A stretch of 64,000 nucleotides of DNA from Opisthocomus hoazin (Eukaryota > Chordata > Aves > Opisthocomiformes > Opisthocomidae). How positions within the stretch are numbered: position 1 is the first letter of the stretch; each line of letters starts with the position of its first letter. Location of the stretch: NCBI RefSeq assembly GCF_030867145.1, contig NC_134419.1:77377403-77441402 (forward strand), read 5' to 3'. Made by a program: the position numbers and the translations under genes. The notes below the pieces were generated by a model. The model was not told the DNA's origin. It searched no databases and saw only the letters and a program-made list of their open reading frames with translations. Positions 50,214-62,896 of this stretch are shown one piece after another.

Positions 50214-50243
50214 GCCATTAGAAGCAAGGTGCTCCTCAGGGGG
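50099..50243 (-). CDS. C10orf90: C10orf90 first coding exon (contains proposed start)
   Basis: On the minus strand the exon opens after TCTTTCTAG and ends CTTCAAG before GTGTGC. The first ATG in the frame used downstream is at 50213, in a good context (GGCATGG). It encodes [10 protein letters not shown] and ends ...SQLQLQ plus one base (phase 1), which fits the next exon. Ten upstream codons (PPEEHLASNG) are also open, so translation could begin in an earlier exon. I could not place a coding exon further upstream, so I treat these codons as 5' UTR. Residues 1-39 of the model. Confidence 0.72.
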
Positions 50244-53200
50244 CTAGAAAGAGCACAGGAATTATATCTTGAAACCCATACATAAGAGAAAAAATATTGT
50301 GTTTTCATTATGCATTACTATTATTCTTTATCTTCACTTAATATAAAGTGGGGAATCACCCCCAGAACATCCATCACACACATAGAGACAAAATTAAGTA
50401 TGTTTTCCACTTTCTGCTTTTTCCCTTTCTCCTCCAAGTTTTATTTCCTTTTTTTTTTTTTCTTCCTTTTTTTTAGTTTTCAGTGCTGTGGGGAGGAACA
50501 CATTCCTAGGTTTCTCTAGGCAGCATAAGCTTACGCTGACCAACCTCAGCCCCTAGAAGCAGCGCCTAACTCACCAAACCTGCTGAAACCCAGCTGTGTG
50601 GACATCACTCAGTCCAAGGACTCAAACAGGAGCACACAGGAAGATTTAACTGACATCATAGGTTTGATTTCTTCAGTCTAAATAACACAGTCTGTCACTG
50701 GAGCTCCCTGCTGGAGCTGTTCTGAGATCTTTATCAAGCATGGTAGGAGGGGAATGGGGAGCTCAAAGACAGGGCATTAGAGGGAGGATATCTGTAAGGC
50801 TGGAGAACTGGGGTGGATCATGAGGGGTAATAGTGTTTAATAGCCAAATCATTCTTTTTCAGTTTTTCTTCAGTAGTTTCACTGTAGAAATGGAAGAGAT
50901 GCCTGAAATGTCACAGGTTTCTATTCCTGTGGCAGTGAGAGGAAGAACTGGAGACAAGGAGCAAGTCATCAAGCTTCCCAGTGCTGATGAGCCAAGCAAC
51001 GAAGGTCTTGAAGCTCCTTGGTTCCTCCCACTTTGGTGAGAATGGCTTCCATCCACCTCTTTGCACTGCTAAAAGCAATGCAATATTGCCCATATATTTC
51101 CCCGTAATTCTAGAAGATAGACATTTTTGTATAATTTGGACACATTTTCCTATGGGGATTTTGCAAAGCAGTGAGAGATTGTGCATCAGCAGCAAAAAAC
51201 CCAAACTCTCCTCAGAGGACTCCCGTCTAGGTAATCCCGGCAAATTCCGATTCCTGCCCGAGGTGCTCTATCCTCACACAAGGTAAGGGCCAGCACAATG
51301 GAGATGAAACCTTTGGTTTCTCACCAAAGTTCCTGTTTGGTGGCCATCTTATGTTTTTGGAAAGCTGCTGACACTAAAAAGCTTTTTGGGATTTTTTTTA
51401 AACAAGTTCTCCCGTGGGGCCTCAGCAACTGTGGAAGAAGCATCTGCAGAGGAATGACCCAGAGGGTGTTTCTTTCCTGGAGGTGATGTTTGGGGCAACG
51501 TGGGAAAAGGCAGATCGATGGCAACCAAATGGAGATGAAGAGCTGCCAGGCTCTGACAGTCTGTCACTGGCAAGGCACAGGAGGCAGGAAAGGAGAGAAA
51601 CCAACAGCAAGGCGATCACTCGAGGCCTGCTGTTTCACGTAAGAAATACATAACTCTGACTTTTGGGTTAGGCAAATTTGACTAAAAGATTTAAATATGA
51701 ACACTAGATGTGCCGAAGTTTATACAGAAAAGAAGGTAGACAGGAAACAGAAACAAAGAAAGGAGGTGAGTCCAAGCAAAATCAACATTTAAATTTTTCA
51801 AGTTCCACTTATCTCTAATTTTAAGGCATTCTGAATGCTCTTTCTGGTTCAGATCCTTGCACTGAGATTCATTAGTACCTACTGTAACATTACTTGGCTT
51901 ACTGACCACTGAGCACCTAATGTACTCTCAAAATAAAGATGTAACCAACAGAAACATTTCATACAGAAACAGTTATTGGAAGGGATCCGCTACCCCTCTC
52001 AGAGTCCCCTTCACAGCCCATTATTAAGACATCCACATTTTAGTGACCACGTTTGTTTCTGAAAGCACAAGTATGTTTGACATAGCCAGAAAATTCTTAA
52101 GTGACTGTAAACATGACAAATAATATGCATAAGCAAACAAAGGAGAAGCAGTTCTGCAGCCAAAAACATATTTATGAAGAGTTATTTTAGTGCTGTTACG
52201 TGTGTTCATGTAAAGGTCATAGCATGCACAGAATTTGATGGCACAAATGGGTTTTGTAAATAAAAATTCCACCAGTCTTACACAGAACCGGTAGCAATTA
52301 CAAAAAGTGCACATTTGCCTAAAGCTGCTTATGCATAATGGGAGCTAGAGGCAATCGTCTGGCCTCAGCAATTCAATATTTCTTACATTTATCTGCTTTT
52401 GTAAGAGCACAAATTTAAGACAAGAAACTGTAGAGAGGACAAGAGAAAACCTGCGCACTATCTGTTACGCACGCATTTTGTGACTCAATATATATCCTGC
52501 TGCAGGGATTTTTCCACCATGCTTTTGCTCAACAACAGTATTTGCTTTATTGATTTTTTTTTTTTCTCCTTTTAATACTCTTTATACAGTGGTGGCTCCA
52601 GAAAATGATGTGTGCCGTGGGTACAGATGCTTTTGTCAAGACATCAAAGCAGCGATTCCAACACACATCTATATTAGACCAATTTTGTTTCCAAAACAAA
52701 GAAACAGGATGTTCACATGAGCCAAATCTGACACTGAACAATTTGTACATCGGAACTAAACTCAGCAGAGCACCAGTCGTGCCAGATTTAATATAGACTT
52801 TTCATGTTACTTTTGTATAATAGAAGCATTCATTTTTGTGTAATACTTGGGATATTATTTCTCCCTGGAAAGTCTTTCACATGAACTGCTGTGATTACAG
52901 ACATCAGAAACTGCTTGATAATAGGGGATGCAGCAGGCTAAAACCAAGAGAGAAAAAAAAAAATCAGTCTTCACAGGGTAAAAACACAATAGCTAAGATT
53001 GAAATAAGTACAAAGCCCAAAAAGTTAAATTTCTGTGTCACTATCTTGATCACAAAGTAAAAAGTTTCATTTTGCATAATTTAAGAATACTACACAGTTC
53101 CCACTAATTTCAGTTGCCCCTGACTTGGCTTACATCTAAATCTAATGACTCTTCATGCACCTGAATTTAGTAACTATTCTACGACATAAAACTTTTCAGC

Positions 53201-53640
53201 TGGAGAAATAATACCAACATTTGCCTTTTGAAGGGAAATTGAAAAACAGATCTCTATTCATAGCATGGCTTCACCACGCGGTCATGACTTGTTTGATCTT
53301 GGAATTAGCCCTTTTGAATTCCATTGCAACAGGTTTAGAAACACAGATCATGCTAGAGATTAAAACAAAAACCTAGTAATATGAACATCAAGCAGGGCAT
53401 GGCGGATTTTGGTTTTATCACCAGGTTCAACAAAAGATAACTGGTAATTGCTTTTTTTGTTGTTGGCTTGGTTTTTGTTTGTTTTTTTTTAATCACTCAG
53501 GCTTTCAACTAGGAGGGTGCAGAAAAGTTTGGAATGAATGATTAACTGTTAAAGCCCTCAGAACCTTACATTTTGGTGTCTTTTAAATACCGGTTGGCAA
53601 GGAATGAAATTTAGAGTTCTCGAGCTCTCTTTTGGCTGCA
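50244..53640. other. Proposed 5' non-coding intron of C10orf90
   Basis: AT-rich DNA with a T-run at about 50449-50474. Several overlapping open frames at 51298-51660 have no recognisable domain. No repeat is identified. Confidence 0.45.
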
Positions 53641-53648
53641 GATGTCAC

Positions 53649-53759
53649 CTGCAGGAGAAGGAGCAGGGCTGGGGGCTGTCAGCACCCACCCGGCCCCACT
53701 GGCCGAGCAGCCCGGCCGGACCAGGCAGCCGTGGCTGCTCTTCCAAGCGGCAATAACCT
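53649..53759 (-). promoter_or_regulatory. C10orf90: Proposed core promoter and first non-coding exon of C10orf90
   Basis: This stretch of about 110 bp is much richer in G+C than its surroundings and ends, on the minus strand, in CTCCTGCAG/GTGACA, a good splice donor. Splicing it to the acceptor at 50244 would put a short 5' UTR in front of the ATG at 50213. No TATA box is visible. The start site cannot be placed from sequence alone. Confidence 0.4.
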
Positions 53760-53772
53760 GCTGCCTAGCAAC
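53760..53772 (-). promoter_or_regulatory. RFX X-box-like site
   Basis: On the minus strand the bases are GTTGCTAGGCAGC. The RFX-family X-box palindrome GTTGCTAGGCAAC differs at one position. It sits at the upstream edge of a GC-rich patch in otherwise AT-rich DNA, 3.5 kb upstream of the first coding exon. X-boxes near start sites are typical of cilia and centrosome genes, which fits an ALMS-motif protein. Binding is inferred. Confidence 0.5.
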
Positions 53773-54533
53773 AACCCAAAACTCATGGTTGTTTGTATAT
53801 TCCATTTCTTGTGCAGAACTAAAAGCTCAGATCCCAAATTATTGCGTTCAGCAACATCAGAGCTGCAACAGATGGATAAGAAAATGCGTTTTCCTTTACT
53901 TGCTGCAAGACTTCTTCCCACTACAGGGTAGCATTCGTAAAATATACACACAGTCCTCAATACATTCTGATGCCAGACCAATCTGGAAAATATTTCAATA
54001 TGAGAGTACTTATTTTCACAATAGTGGTCCCCTAGGAGCTACTTCTATGAATAAAGTAATTCACATACCCATACATTTTAATGATGAGGTCACTAAGGCT
54101 GATTTAGGGCCGAACGCAAAGGGTCACGCGCGCTCTGGCAGAAGTCCGCTGGATAGCATAACAAAAGTATGCTTGAAGGAAAGTTGTCCCTGTGTTTTAG
54201 GAGACCTGATTTTTCCTAACTACTATTTACTACAAGTGGAAAAATTAAAGCAAAAACAACAACAAATACTGCCACAACCCTTTTGCACTGTGCTTTCTAC
54301 TTGGATCAAATTTTCAGCCTGATTTCCAGAAGGAATTTGATTTATGCCCTGTTCTTCTGCCTGTCCAACCTGGGGTTTTTGAGCTTGCACACTGTTCCAG
54401 GCAACATGACAGACGGGTTGATAGCTGATGTCTGACAAGCTTACTTCAAAAATCAATGGCTGTGTAGAAATGAGAGGCTGCCGCAGAGAGGAGTTCACCG
54501 AGTGTCCCCTGTCTGACCCGTGGAAACGCTTAC

Positions 54534-54577
54534 CACCCACAAAGGCACCGCGCTCCCGGCAAGTCCTGCTCCTCATC
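54534..54577 (-). other. Candidate alternative 5' exon
   Basis: A long pyrimidine tract ending CTGCTCCCAG is followed by 44 nt (GATGAGGAGCAGG...GTGGGTG) and the donor GTAAGC. It contains an ATG and leaves that frame in phase 1. It would join coding exon 2 (44573) in frame, skipping exon 1, or give a 16-codon upstream frame if joined to the exon at 50243. No transcript evidence is available. Confidence 0.3.
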
Positions 54578-57136
54578 CTGGGAGCAGCGAGGAGGCCCGG
54601 GAGGCAGATGGAAGAGAGGACGGGTGAGGAGACACGGGGAGGAGGGAGAAGCACTGGGGTGAGACGTGGGTCTTAGGGTGCTGACTCACGGGCTTCAGCA
54701 GCTCTGCTTATTTGCTAGCAGACCGCTGTCTTCCTAGCCTGTATTTTCAGTTTCATCTTTTTGTTTTCATTCATTAAAAAAATATGGAAATCTCATTGTA
54801 AGATTATGGAGAATGAGAGCCTTAAAGAAAAGGTAAGTGCTGGAGACCAATCTAATGATGCCATAAACTGCTTGACCCCAGTATCACTGTGTGTCAGACA
54901 CAATCGTGTACAACATCTGTTCTGTTTAAAGTCACATAGCAAATCATTACCACAGTAGTCACCTTCCTAAGTGTGCCTACTATGATAGACATAGCATTGG
55001 ATGCCCAGAATTTACAACAGAGAATACCTGGAATAATACAGTGTGAAGTAATAACTGCATACCTTAGGTGGGTATAACGAAATGCTGAAGTAACTGTCTA
55101 TCAAAGGCAAAATTAAGTTGTTACAGAAGATTACCACCACCACTTTGTTTGTCCTACAGTTGTTCTGTTCAGTGACAATCTCTGATCCGGAGCCAACACA
55201 TAAGCCATTATATAATTTAGCTGCACTTTTCATCCAGCGCTGCTCCCCCAGCCAAATTCTGGTCCCTTTCAATTTTGATCTATCCTCTGCATGCTCTAGG
55301 ACAAGAATTGATCCCAGAGGTCTCTTCAGGGCCACCAGTTACAGGAGACAGGCTTGCTGAATGTGCTTTCAAAAACCTCTTCGGTCATTATCGATATTCT
55401 CTCTAACATTAGCTATCATTAAATCCTCTGGCTAGAAGCTGCAGAATGACCTATAGGACATTACCAAGCATTTTCAGGCTTAATAAGGAGTACACGAAGA
55501 GTTCACAAGCCCACACTGGAGACACCGATGGTCAGGTGGGACGTGACCAGGTGGTGATCTGTCTGAAGCCAAGAGCAATGGACTTTGCATTGGGAGTGGG
55601 GGAGATTCATCCTTGCACAGAGAACCAGTGCAAGACTGGACTCTTTGGTAAGGGAGAAGTTCAGGTGGAGTCCTCTTTTAGGGACGTTTCAGCTGAAAAT
55701 CAAGTTTAGACATAAAGCTCTACAGCCTATCTACATTTCTATGGTCCTCATGCAAGCCGTATTTTGGGGTCTCTGCTCTCCTTTTTGGGCTGGCTCCCAG
55801 CTGAACTCTCTCATGATGCAACACAACTCTCCCCCCTTGCCCTCTCTAACCCAAGAAAAAGTGCCAAAGAAAAATTCCTTGGAAACAGTGGGCGTTTTAT
55901 GGAACAGGTTGTAATTATTAACCCGACCTCCTGGCAATGGACTTGCACACACACTGTGCCAGCGGATTACTCACTGCCAGTCGCATCAACTGACTTAGCT
56001 AATATGTGTAGCGACAAAACACAGTAACTAGTTCTACCTGGTTTCTGAATCCTTGTGAAAACACAGCTCCCACTCATTTTCACCCCACACCAATACCGCT
56101 GGGGTCACCTTCGGTAACTAACACGTTTCTGTGGGTACACTCTCGTCTGTCACTGCTGCTACGCCCACACTTTCCCATTTTAGGATGGTGTCCTGGCCGA
56201 ATTCCCAGCCACAAAAACACTGCAGGTAGCTGTGAGGCCAGTGAATTACTTCGTTTCCACCAACTGTGCTTCCAGAAATAACAATTTCACTCCTCTGAGT
56301 AGCCTGTAGCCTCCCTCCTCCTTTCGCACAGCACAACTACATCCTCTTTTTATCCTAATTTTCTTGGGCTGATAGGCTCAGGTAGATATTTTATTGGATT
56401 ACTTGAACTTACTTTGTTTAACTTTCAATGATTTTTAGGACAGGAAGTGTTTTGGCTATTCTTCTGCTGTTTGTACTTTTTGGTTTATAATGGACTTCTT
56501 TTATGTCTATTCAAAAAAGTTATCTTGGTAACTTTTATGTCCAAAGGCAAAATGGAGAAGATCTTGGCCTTCGCTGGGGCACATACAAATGTGTGCTGAA
56601 AGCACTTCAACAGCTGCCCCACCATGCGGAGGCAAACAGAGTCACAAGCCAGTAATGTTTTATTTTAAACCAGAGACGTTTATTCTCCTGTTGGAGCTTA
56701 GAGATCCTGAATTTTGTTTCCCATGATACATACATGCAATTCATTGGTGAGAATGATAAACAGATGTGTATACACAGGTATTGATTCTACAGAGTACTGC
56801 GTTATTCGAGAGAGTTGAGACTGAAAGCCCAATTTTTACAACAGAATTATTTACTGTAATCAAAATCCTACCAGCTGAAGCCAAATTTAGAGGATTAGCA
56901 CAAGATTCATGGCCTGCTTTAATCACTCAAAAGACTAAGCTCAAATAATGGCAAGAAAGAACAAGCAGATTCAGGGCTACTCTTTTGTACATTGCTTAAT
57001 ATATCCTGTTAAACACAAATCCTGTAGCACAAACTGGTGTAACACACGGACACAAACCGCAGGGATACCTGCAATGGCAGGCATAACAGCATGCTTAATC
57101 TTAAACTCATTTGGATTAATTTTGGCCTCCTCAAAC

Positions 57137-57772
57137 AGCCGGCAACTGGGACCACGCAGCTGCTCACTCACTCACTCCTCCCCTTCACAGTGGGACGGGG
57201 AGGAGAATGGACAACAAGTAAAACTCGTGGGTTGAGATAAAGACAGTTTAATAAGACAACAAAGAAAGGAAGAATAATAATAGTAGTGGTAAAGAATATG
57301 CAAAACAATGCATACACAATACAATTTTTCTCGCTGCCCAATGACCAATTGCACAGTCAGTCCCCGAGCAGCAACCACGGAACCGTGGGTTTCCTGGAGC
57401 TCGCAGGTTTTACCAAGCTCATGAATTTCACAGAACTTGACAACCTCATGGAAAAAGGGCCAAACTCACAGAAAAGTTTGAATTCATGGAAAGAGAGAGA
57501 GTTCCTGCCCCCTGGCCAACCCCCGTTTTATAGTGAGCATGACGTCTGTGGTATGGAATATTTCCTCTGGCCAGCTTGTCTGTCTGTCTGTCTGTGCTCC
57601 CTCCCAGCTCCTGCACACCTGCTCATCGGCTGAATATGAGAAAGTGGAAAAAGTCCTTTATTCCTTAGCAACAGCTGAAAACATCAGTGCTATCAACATT
57701 CTTCTCATACTAAATCCAAAACATGGCAGCTACTGGGAAGAAAATTCACTCTATCTCTGCGAAACCAGGACA
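57137..57772 (-). mobile_element. Solo LTR of an avian endogenous retrovirus
   Basis: On the minus strand the element starts at 57772 with TGTCCTGGTTTCGC and AGAGTGAATTTTCTTCCCAG. It continues with TATGAGAAGAATGTTGATAG and CTGATGTTTTCAGCTG, then near the other end CTTTATCTCAACCCACGAG and CCAGTTGCCGGCTG. I recognise this from a solo-LTR family that is common in bird genomes. The expected last bases of the LTR (...CGACA) are missing at 57137, so the 3' end is truncated or diverged. I see no internal retroviral genes nearby. The retroviral class is not determined. Confidence 0.82.
57575..57596. repeat. Short (TGTC)n microsatellite
   Basis: Four to five TGTC units lie inside the LTR region. Confidence 0.8.
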
Positions 57773-60700
57773 GATCAAAAAACAGGCTTTCAGGAAAGTG
57801 CCATTTTAAAAAGAGAAAAATTAAAATACATAATAAGTAAGTATACTATTTGGATACTTAGTGGCATAGAAGTCATCTGTGATGCACGAGAAAAAAAAAA
57901 ACAAAAATTTTCTCAAGTCATTCATGTTATTTTAAATAGAAGGGCAAAAATGTTTCTCATACCCTAAACTGAAAGCATTATTTTGGAAGAGCAGTCTAGC
58001 CTATATCATACTGATCTAGGACCATTTTATTACGCCAAATGTATTACTGCATTAGTTAAGAGTAATATTGGGATTAACACCTTGGCCAGAATGTTAATGC
58101 TGATAGGTATATAAATGCAGATTTATATACTTCATTCAACATTTAAGGAAAGTTTATTAATCCATGATTAGGTGGTGGGTTGTTGTATTTTTTCCCCTTT
58201 TTTTGAAAATGTAAATAACGTACTGAAACTGAGCACAAAATGTTTCTGTACCTTGGGTATAAATTAGTGTTTCTGGCTGCGGTAGCCATAGTGATAGCAC
58301 TCAGATTTTCCCAGAATTTTCAAGATTGGGGCTTTGGGATTTTTGGGATTTTTGTTGTTGTTTTGTTTTTTGTTGATTTTTTTTTTTTTGACAGACAGCA
58401 TTGCCAACTTAGCTCTCTGTTGCTTTTAAAAAGTAATGGCTAAATCAAAAAGGTGCTATTGACTTCCCTGAAACTAGCCAAGGGAAAGTTCTGCTGTCTC
58501 CAAAATTTATTCTTCCAAAACCCCTGCTTTCCTACCAAAGCTTCCAGTTAGTGTTTACTTATTGGCAGAGCTGGATTAGGATCTGAAATATACTAAACTC
58601 AAATTATAACAACTTCATGCTCGGATTCCTATAATAAACTCCTCCTTTGGGGAGCCAACCCCAAGGTTAGCTCCATCAGGCTGGGTCAAAACTAATACAG
58701 ATAGAAGCAGGGAAGAAAGCCTATACGGTATGAAGTAATGCTGTAATAAAATACAATATTTCCTTGAATGAGGAGTTTCCAGTACCTTCGCCTACAGCAA
58801 GTTATGATAACAGCCGCTGCTTTGTATGAAGAAATAAACTGACCTCTGTCACATATAGCCGCGAAATCAGAGAGCAATTGTAGTTATTTGCTGTTTTTTA
58901 GATATTCATTTCTCTTCCCCGGTGCTCAAGAGGGCTGACTGAAGGCAGCTTATACTAGATTAGGCTTCCAACACCTTCATGCATTATAGACTTCCAAATA
59001 CAATTCTTCCCTCTCAGAAGGGGAAAGTGTCGAGTCATTTCTTTTAAAGATCTGATGGAGGTTATTGCTCATAAAGAGAAAAAAAACGGTGGTTCAAGGC
59101 AGGGCTAAGCGAAACACAGCCAGCAAGCTGCAGCCCCGGAGAGCAGCGCCCAAGTGTCTCCAGGGCTTGGGATCACGGCTCCCCTGCTTCGCTCTGCTCA
59201 CCCTTCCCTGGCTTAAATCAGCTGGGCACTAGCAGCTTATCCGAGATCATAGCACGGATTAACAAGGGCTCATCGGATGGAACCATGTGCCAGAAATAAT
59301 TATGGATTAAAATGCAAGAGCCTGGCAGGAAGGGATTGTCATCTGTGAAGCCAGTTCATTTAATGGAGAAATAACCCGCATATTACAGTAGAGGATAATT
59401 TGGCAGTTACAGTTTCAGTGGCTCAGAGACATAAAATACAGTCTCATCAATGTGTAAGATTAGAAGTAATTAGCCCCTATATGGTAAAGTCATCAGTTAG
59501 AAACTAGACTCCATCTGGGGACTTTTGTAATGATGCCTCAGGGATAAGCAAGATGGGACCTTTGACTTACACGATTTGGAAAGGACCGAGACCTAATTAA
59601 ATCTGCAAAGATGCAGTAACTGCAGTAAAAGGGATTTTTAAATACGAAACATATTCTCTTTCTCTAAACAAACTAGGTATATTACACTCTGGAACAGTAA
59701 GAGAATTAATCCAAAGATAGTGAGCAAACAGCTGCTGTGCGGCTGCCAAATAGAAGATGATACAGGATTATACAGAATTGAAGAACATGTAATAAGAATT
59801 AAAGAATATTTAGTAGTTCTTTTTTTAAGGATAAGGTTTTATTTAATTGTGGTGAAAATCACACATACAGCCCCCATCGTAAACCCAGGAGGGTATGGAG
59901 TTTTTAAGTTTGTTTCTCCAAAAGCATGTTATAATAAACATTGATTGCCTTAAATAAATAAAAGCTAATTCTCTTGCAGAAATAATATACAACTTACTTT
60001 TTCACTCATTACAAAAAAACCAGACTTGCAGCTTTTCAAAGAGGGATACATGCAGCTATTATATTTTTGCGATTGAGTTCCATAAAGCACTTATCTTCCA
60101 TTTTCTTAGAAAGGCTTGACACTTTGTACTGGAGAAACACAAAATGTTAGCTTCTCAGCAATGATTGCCTCATTTACATGATGTATCTTCTCCCAAGGGG
60201 AAAAAAAAACCAAACCAAAAAACCAAATGCTGTATGATATTAACATTTTTCTAACGTAACTCAATACTCTGCATTTTGTCAATGCAGAGCTGGATCATTA
60301 AAGCCTGGGAGCTAAATGGAAAAGTGTTTTAAGGCCATGAACTAAGAGTGAAGCAACAGAAAGATATCGATGTCAAAGAGAAAAAAGTATCAAGATGACA
60401 CATGTAAGTTTACATGCCTCATTATGCTGTATAAAAAGACTAATTAAAATGGCAAACTCATATGTAGGCTGGTCAATGTGGAAAGAAGTTACCATCTAGC
60501 TAAAAACTTCAGTATTTTTTTTCCACATTTGTAAAAAAGTCTTAGAAGCAATTTGATCCTTGCATATATGGTGGTGGTAGGGTTATATTTTTAATTTATT
60601 TATTTTATAAAAGAACTGTATTCATCCATTCCTGAGTTAATTCAGTGTTTTAATGTACCATAAAACGTCTGTGAAATTATGCACTATTCGGAATTGCCTG

Positions 60701-62461
60701 TAGAACTGTGAACTCAATAATCCTTACTTCAGCCAGACTTTGTGAAAGGATATCAAACCAAGTCTCCATCCTCTAGTTATCGCATACAACACATCCACAG
60801 TCAACTGTACAACAACTAACTCCATGTCTGATGACCAGGCCAGTCACTTAACAAAAAGAGCCCCACATAAACCAGCCACTGACAACAAAGCAGTCACCAC
60901 GGCACCTCACTGGGCATGTGTAGAGCTGTCGTAACTCAAACACTGCCATGCTGGTCTGCGAAAATAAACCAGCCACCATAAACATTTTGGAACGGATTAG
61001 TGTTTTCCTTTAACTACAGTGCACGCATATCAAATGGTTTCTCCTCTGCACAGTAGGGTCTACACTATTTGGTGGGATCCATGTGCCACTGCTCTGGATA
61101 TCCAGCTGTGCACAGCGCAGTTCCACCAGCAGCTAGAGTGAAAAAGTGCAGTGGGCTCTTCCTTTCCGAGAAAAGCAAACGTAACCACTTACGCTGCTTT
61201 GAGCAGAAGACTGATGAGCCTGATGGCTAGTCAATCACCATGAGAAAAATCAACAACAATCTAAATGCTCAAGTATTTCAAGCCTTCAAGTGACCTTTCA
61301 AGAAGATTTCCGTTTGAAAACACAATACAAGGAAAAGCTGTGGATTTTGGTATTCATCTTCTATCCAAAGCCTTTGCTAAATGTCTCTTAGAGATTGCTA
61401 GAAATGTAAAATAAACAACAGTGGGGATCAAAGCTAGGAAAAAACAAATTAAGGAAAAGGTGGGCTGGTGTCTGGCCCGTGATCTGGGTCAAGCAACATA
61501 TATAACTATTTGTCCTGGATTACATGCACTGAAATACCACTCTGCTTTCAGCAGGAGAGCAGTCGCTCCTCAGGCAGTCAGGTAGGCAAACCAGGAGAGA
61601 CAGAGGTGGACACAGGAAAAAAAAAAAAGAAAAACCCTCGCAGAATAAAATAGTCCCACCCTAACAGAGCAGTCCCTGTGCAGGAAAATGCAACAGAGAG
61701 AAGGACAGAGGAGAGCTTTACTGGGAAAACCCTTGGGACTAAGGAGGAGGCCTGCAAAGAAAGCCTGGCTCCACCTACACCAGAATAGAACAGCACACTT
61801 AATGCTTTTAAAGCTTTTTGGTTTGTTTTTTTGTTCGTGGTTTTTTTTTTTTTCCAACTAAAAGCTGAAGTAAAGTTGGTTATAAAAGCTACTATATCTT
61901 CGGACAGAGTGGAGAGGGAGAGTCGCAGGTTAAAAAAAAAAAAAAAGAAATAATTGAAAGGAACAGTCAAGACAAGGAAGACTGCGTTTTTACATGGAGC
62001 ACAAAAATAGCAACTGAAGCAATACTAACTATGTGAATTCAAATAAGAATACATAGTGTAGAAGCACTGAGTATTCCAGAATGCCTGCTTATTTTTAAGA
62101 AAGAGCCACTGATATCACAGGCATCTCGGAAACTTGATGGGATTAAGATAAATCAGCGGACACTGCGACAAAAACCCCAGTACAAATTATATGGAAATGA
62201 CAGAAGACCAGTCTGACAAAGGAGCAGAGCCAAGAACCAAGGAAAACACACAGTAAACAAGGTAAATAAACAAAGTACACAGAGCAGTACCTCAATATCT
62301 CCCTAAACTCAATTTCCATACTAAAACAGCAGAAGTATAGTAAGAACCAGTATTTTCCCAGCATGGCCCAGAAAGGGGACTATCACTGCAGAATACTGAC
62401 ACTACATCAGTCGGGACTTCTCAGCAAAAGTCAAAGGCAGCGCAATGTCCCTGCAGCACAA

Positions 62462-62555
62462 CATTGATGTCCCTGCTCATGGCAGGGGGGGTAGAACCAG
62501 ATGATCTTTAAGGTCCCTTCCAACCCAAATCATTCTATGAACCTATGATCATATG
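62462..62555 (+). mobile_element. CR1 LINE 3' fragment, short
   Basis: CATGGCAGGGGGGGTAGAAC, CAGATGATCTTTAAGG and TCCCTTCCAACCCAAATC followed by ATTCTATGAACCTATGATC form about 90 bp of plus-oriented CR1 3' end. Confidence 0.88.
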
Positions 62556-62844
62556 GTAGAGACCTACAAAAATCACAAATAGCTTTCCTAAGACGCATAT
62601 GAAGAGGTATGGGGAGACGTGAAACTACTGCGTAGTTAGACATGTGTTAGGAGATATTTTTTCTGCACAATGGATAATTAAATTGTGAACCTAAATGACT
62701 GGAATCAGGATAATGATGAAACTAGATCCTCGCTCTAACCGAGTGTTGTTGTCATTTTCCCATCACAGGGCCTCTGTACAAGACACTGTCAGCAGCCTTT
62801 AGATATACTTAGGAAAATAAGACCTTAAGAAATAATGCAAAGGT

Positions 62845-62896
62845 GGGTTAGGGTTGGTTTTATGTTGTTCTTTTGCAGGTTTGGGGTTGGGGTGGG
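62845..62896 (+). repeat. G-rich stretch with a telomere-like GGGTTAGGGTT unit
   Basis: GGGTTAGGGTTGG is followed about 25 bp later by GGGGTTGGGGTGGG. Five G-runs of three or more could form a G-quadruplex. With fewer than two full TTAGGG units it is not a true interstitial telomere. Confidence 0.5.

Noticed and set aside
51298..51660. Cluster of overlapping open frames on both strands
   Set aside because: Frames compete with each other, none shows a known domain, and no matching splice sites in the gene's phase were found.
54223..54654. 143-codon minus-strand frame considered as a C10orf90 exon
   Set aside because: No donor in the right phase ends it, and it does not join the exon at 50243; only the 44-nt core at 54534-54577 has good splice sites.
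57286..57967. Plus-strand frames of 115 and 144 codons
   Set aside because: They lie on the antisense strand of the LTR and its flank.
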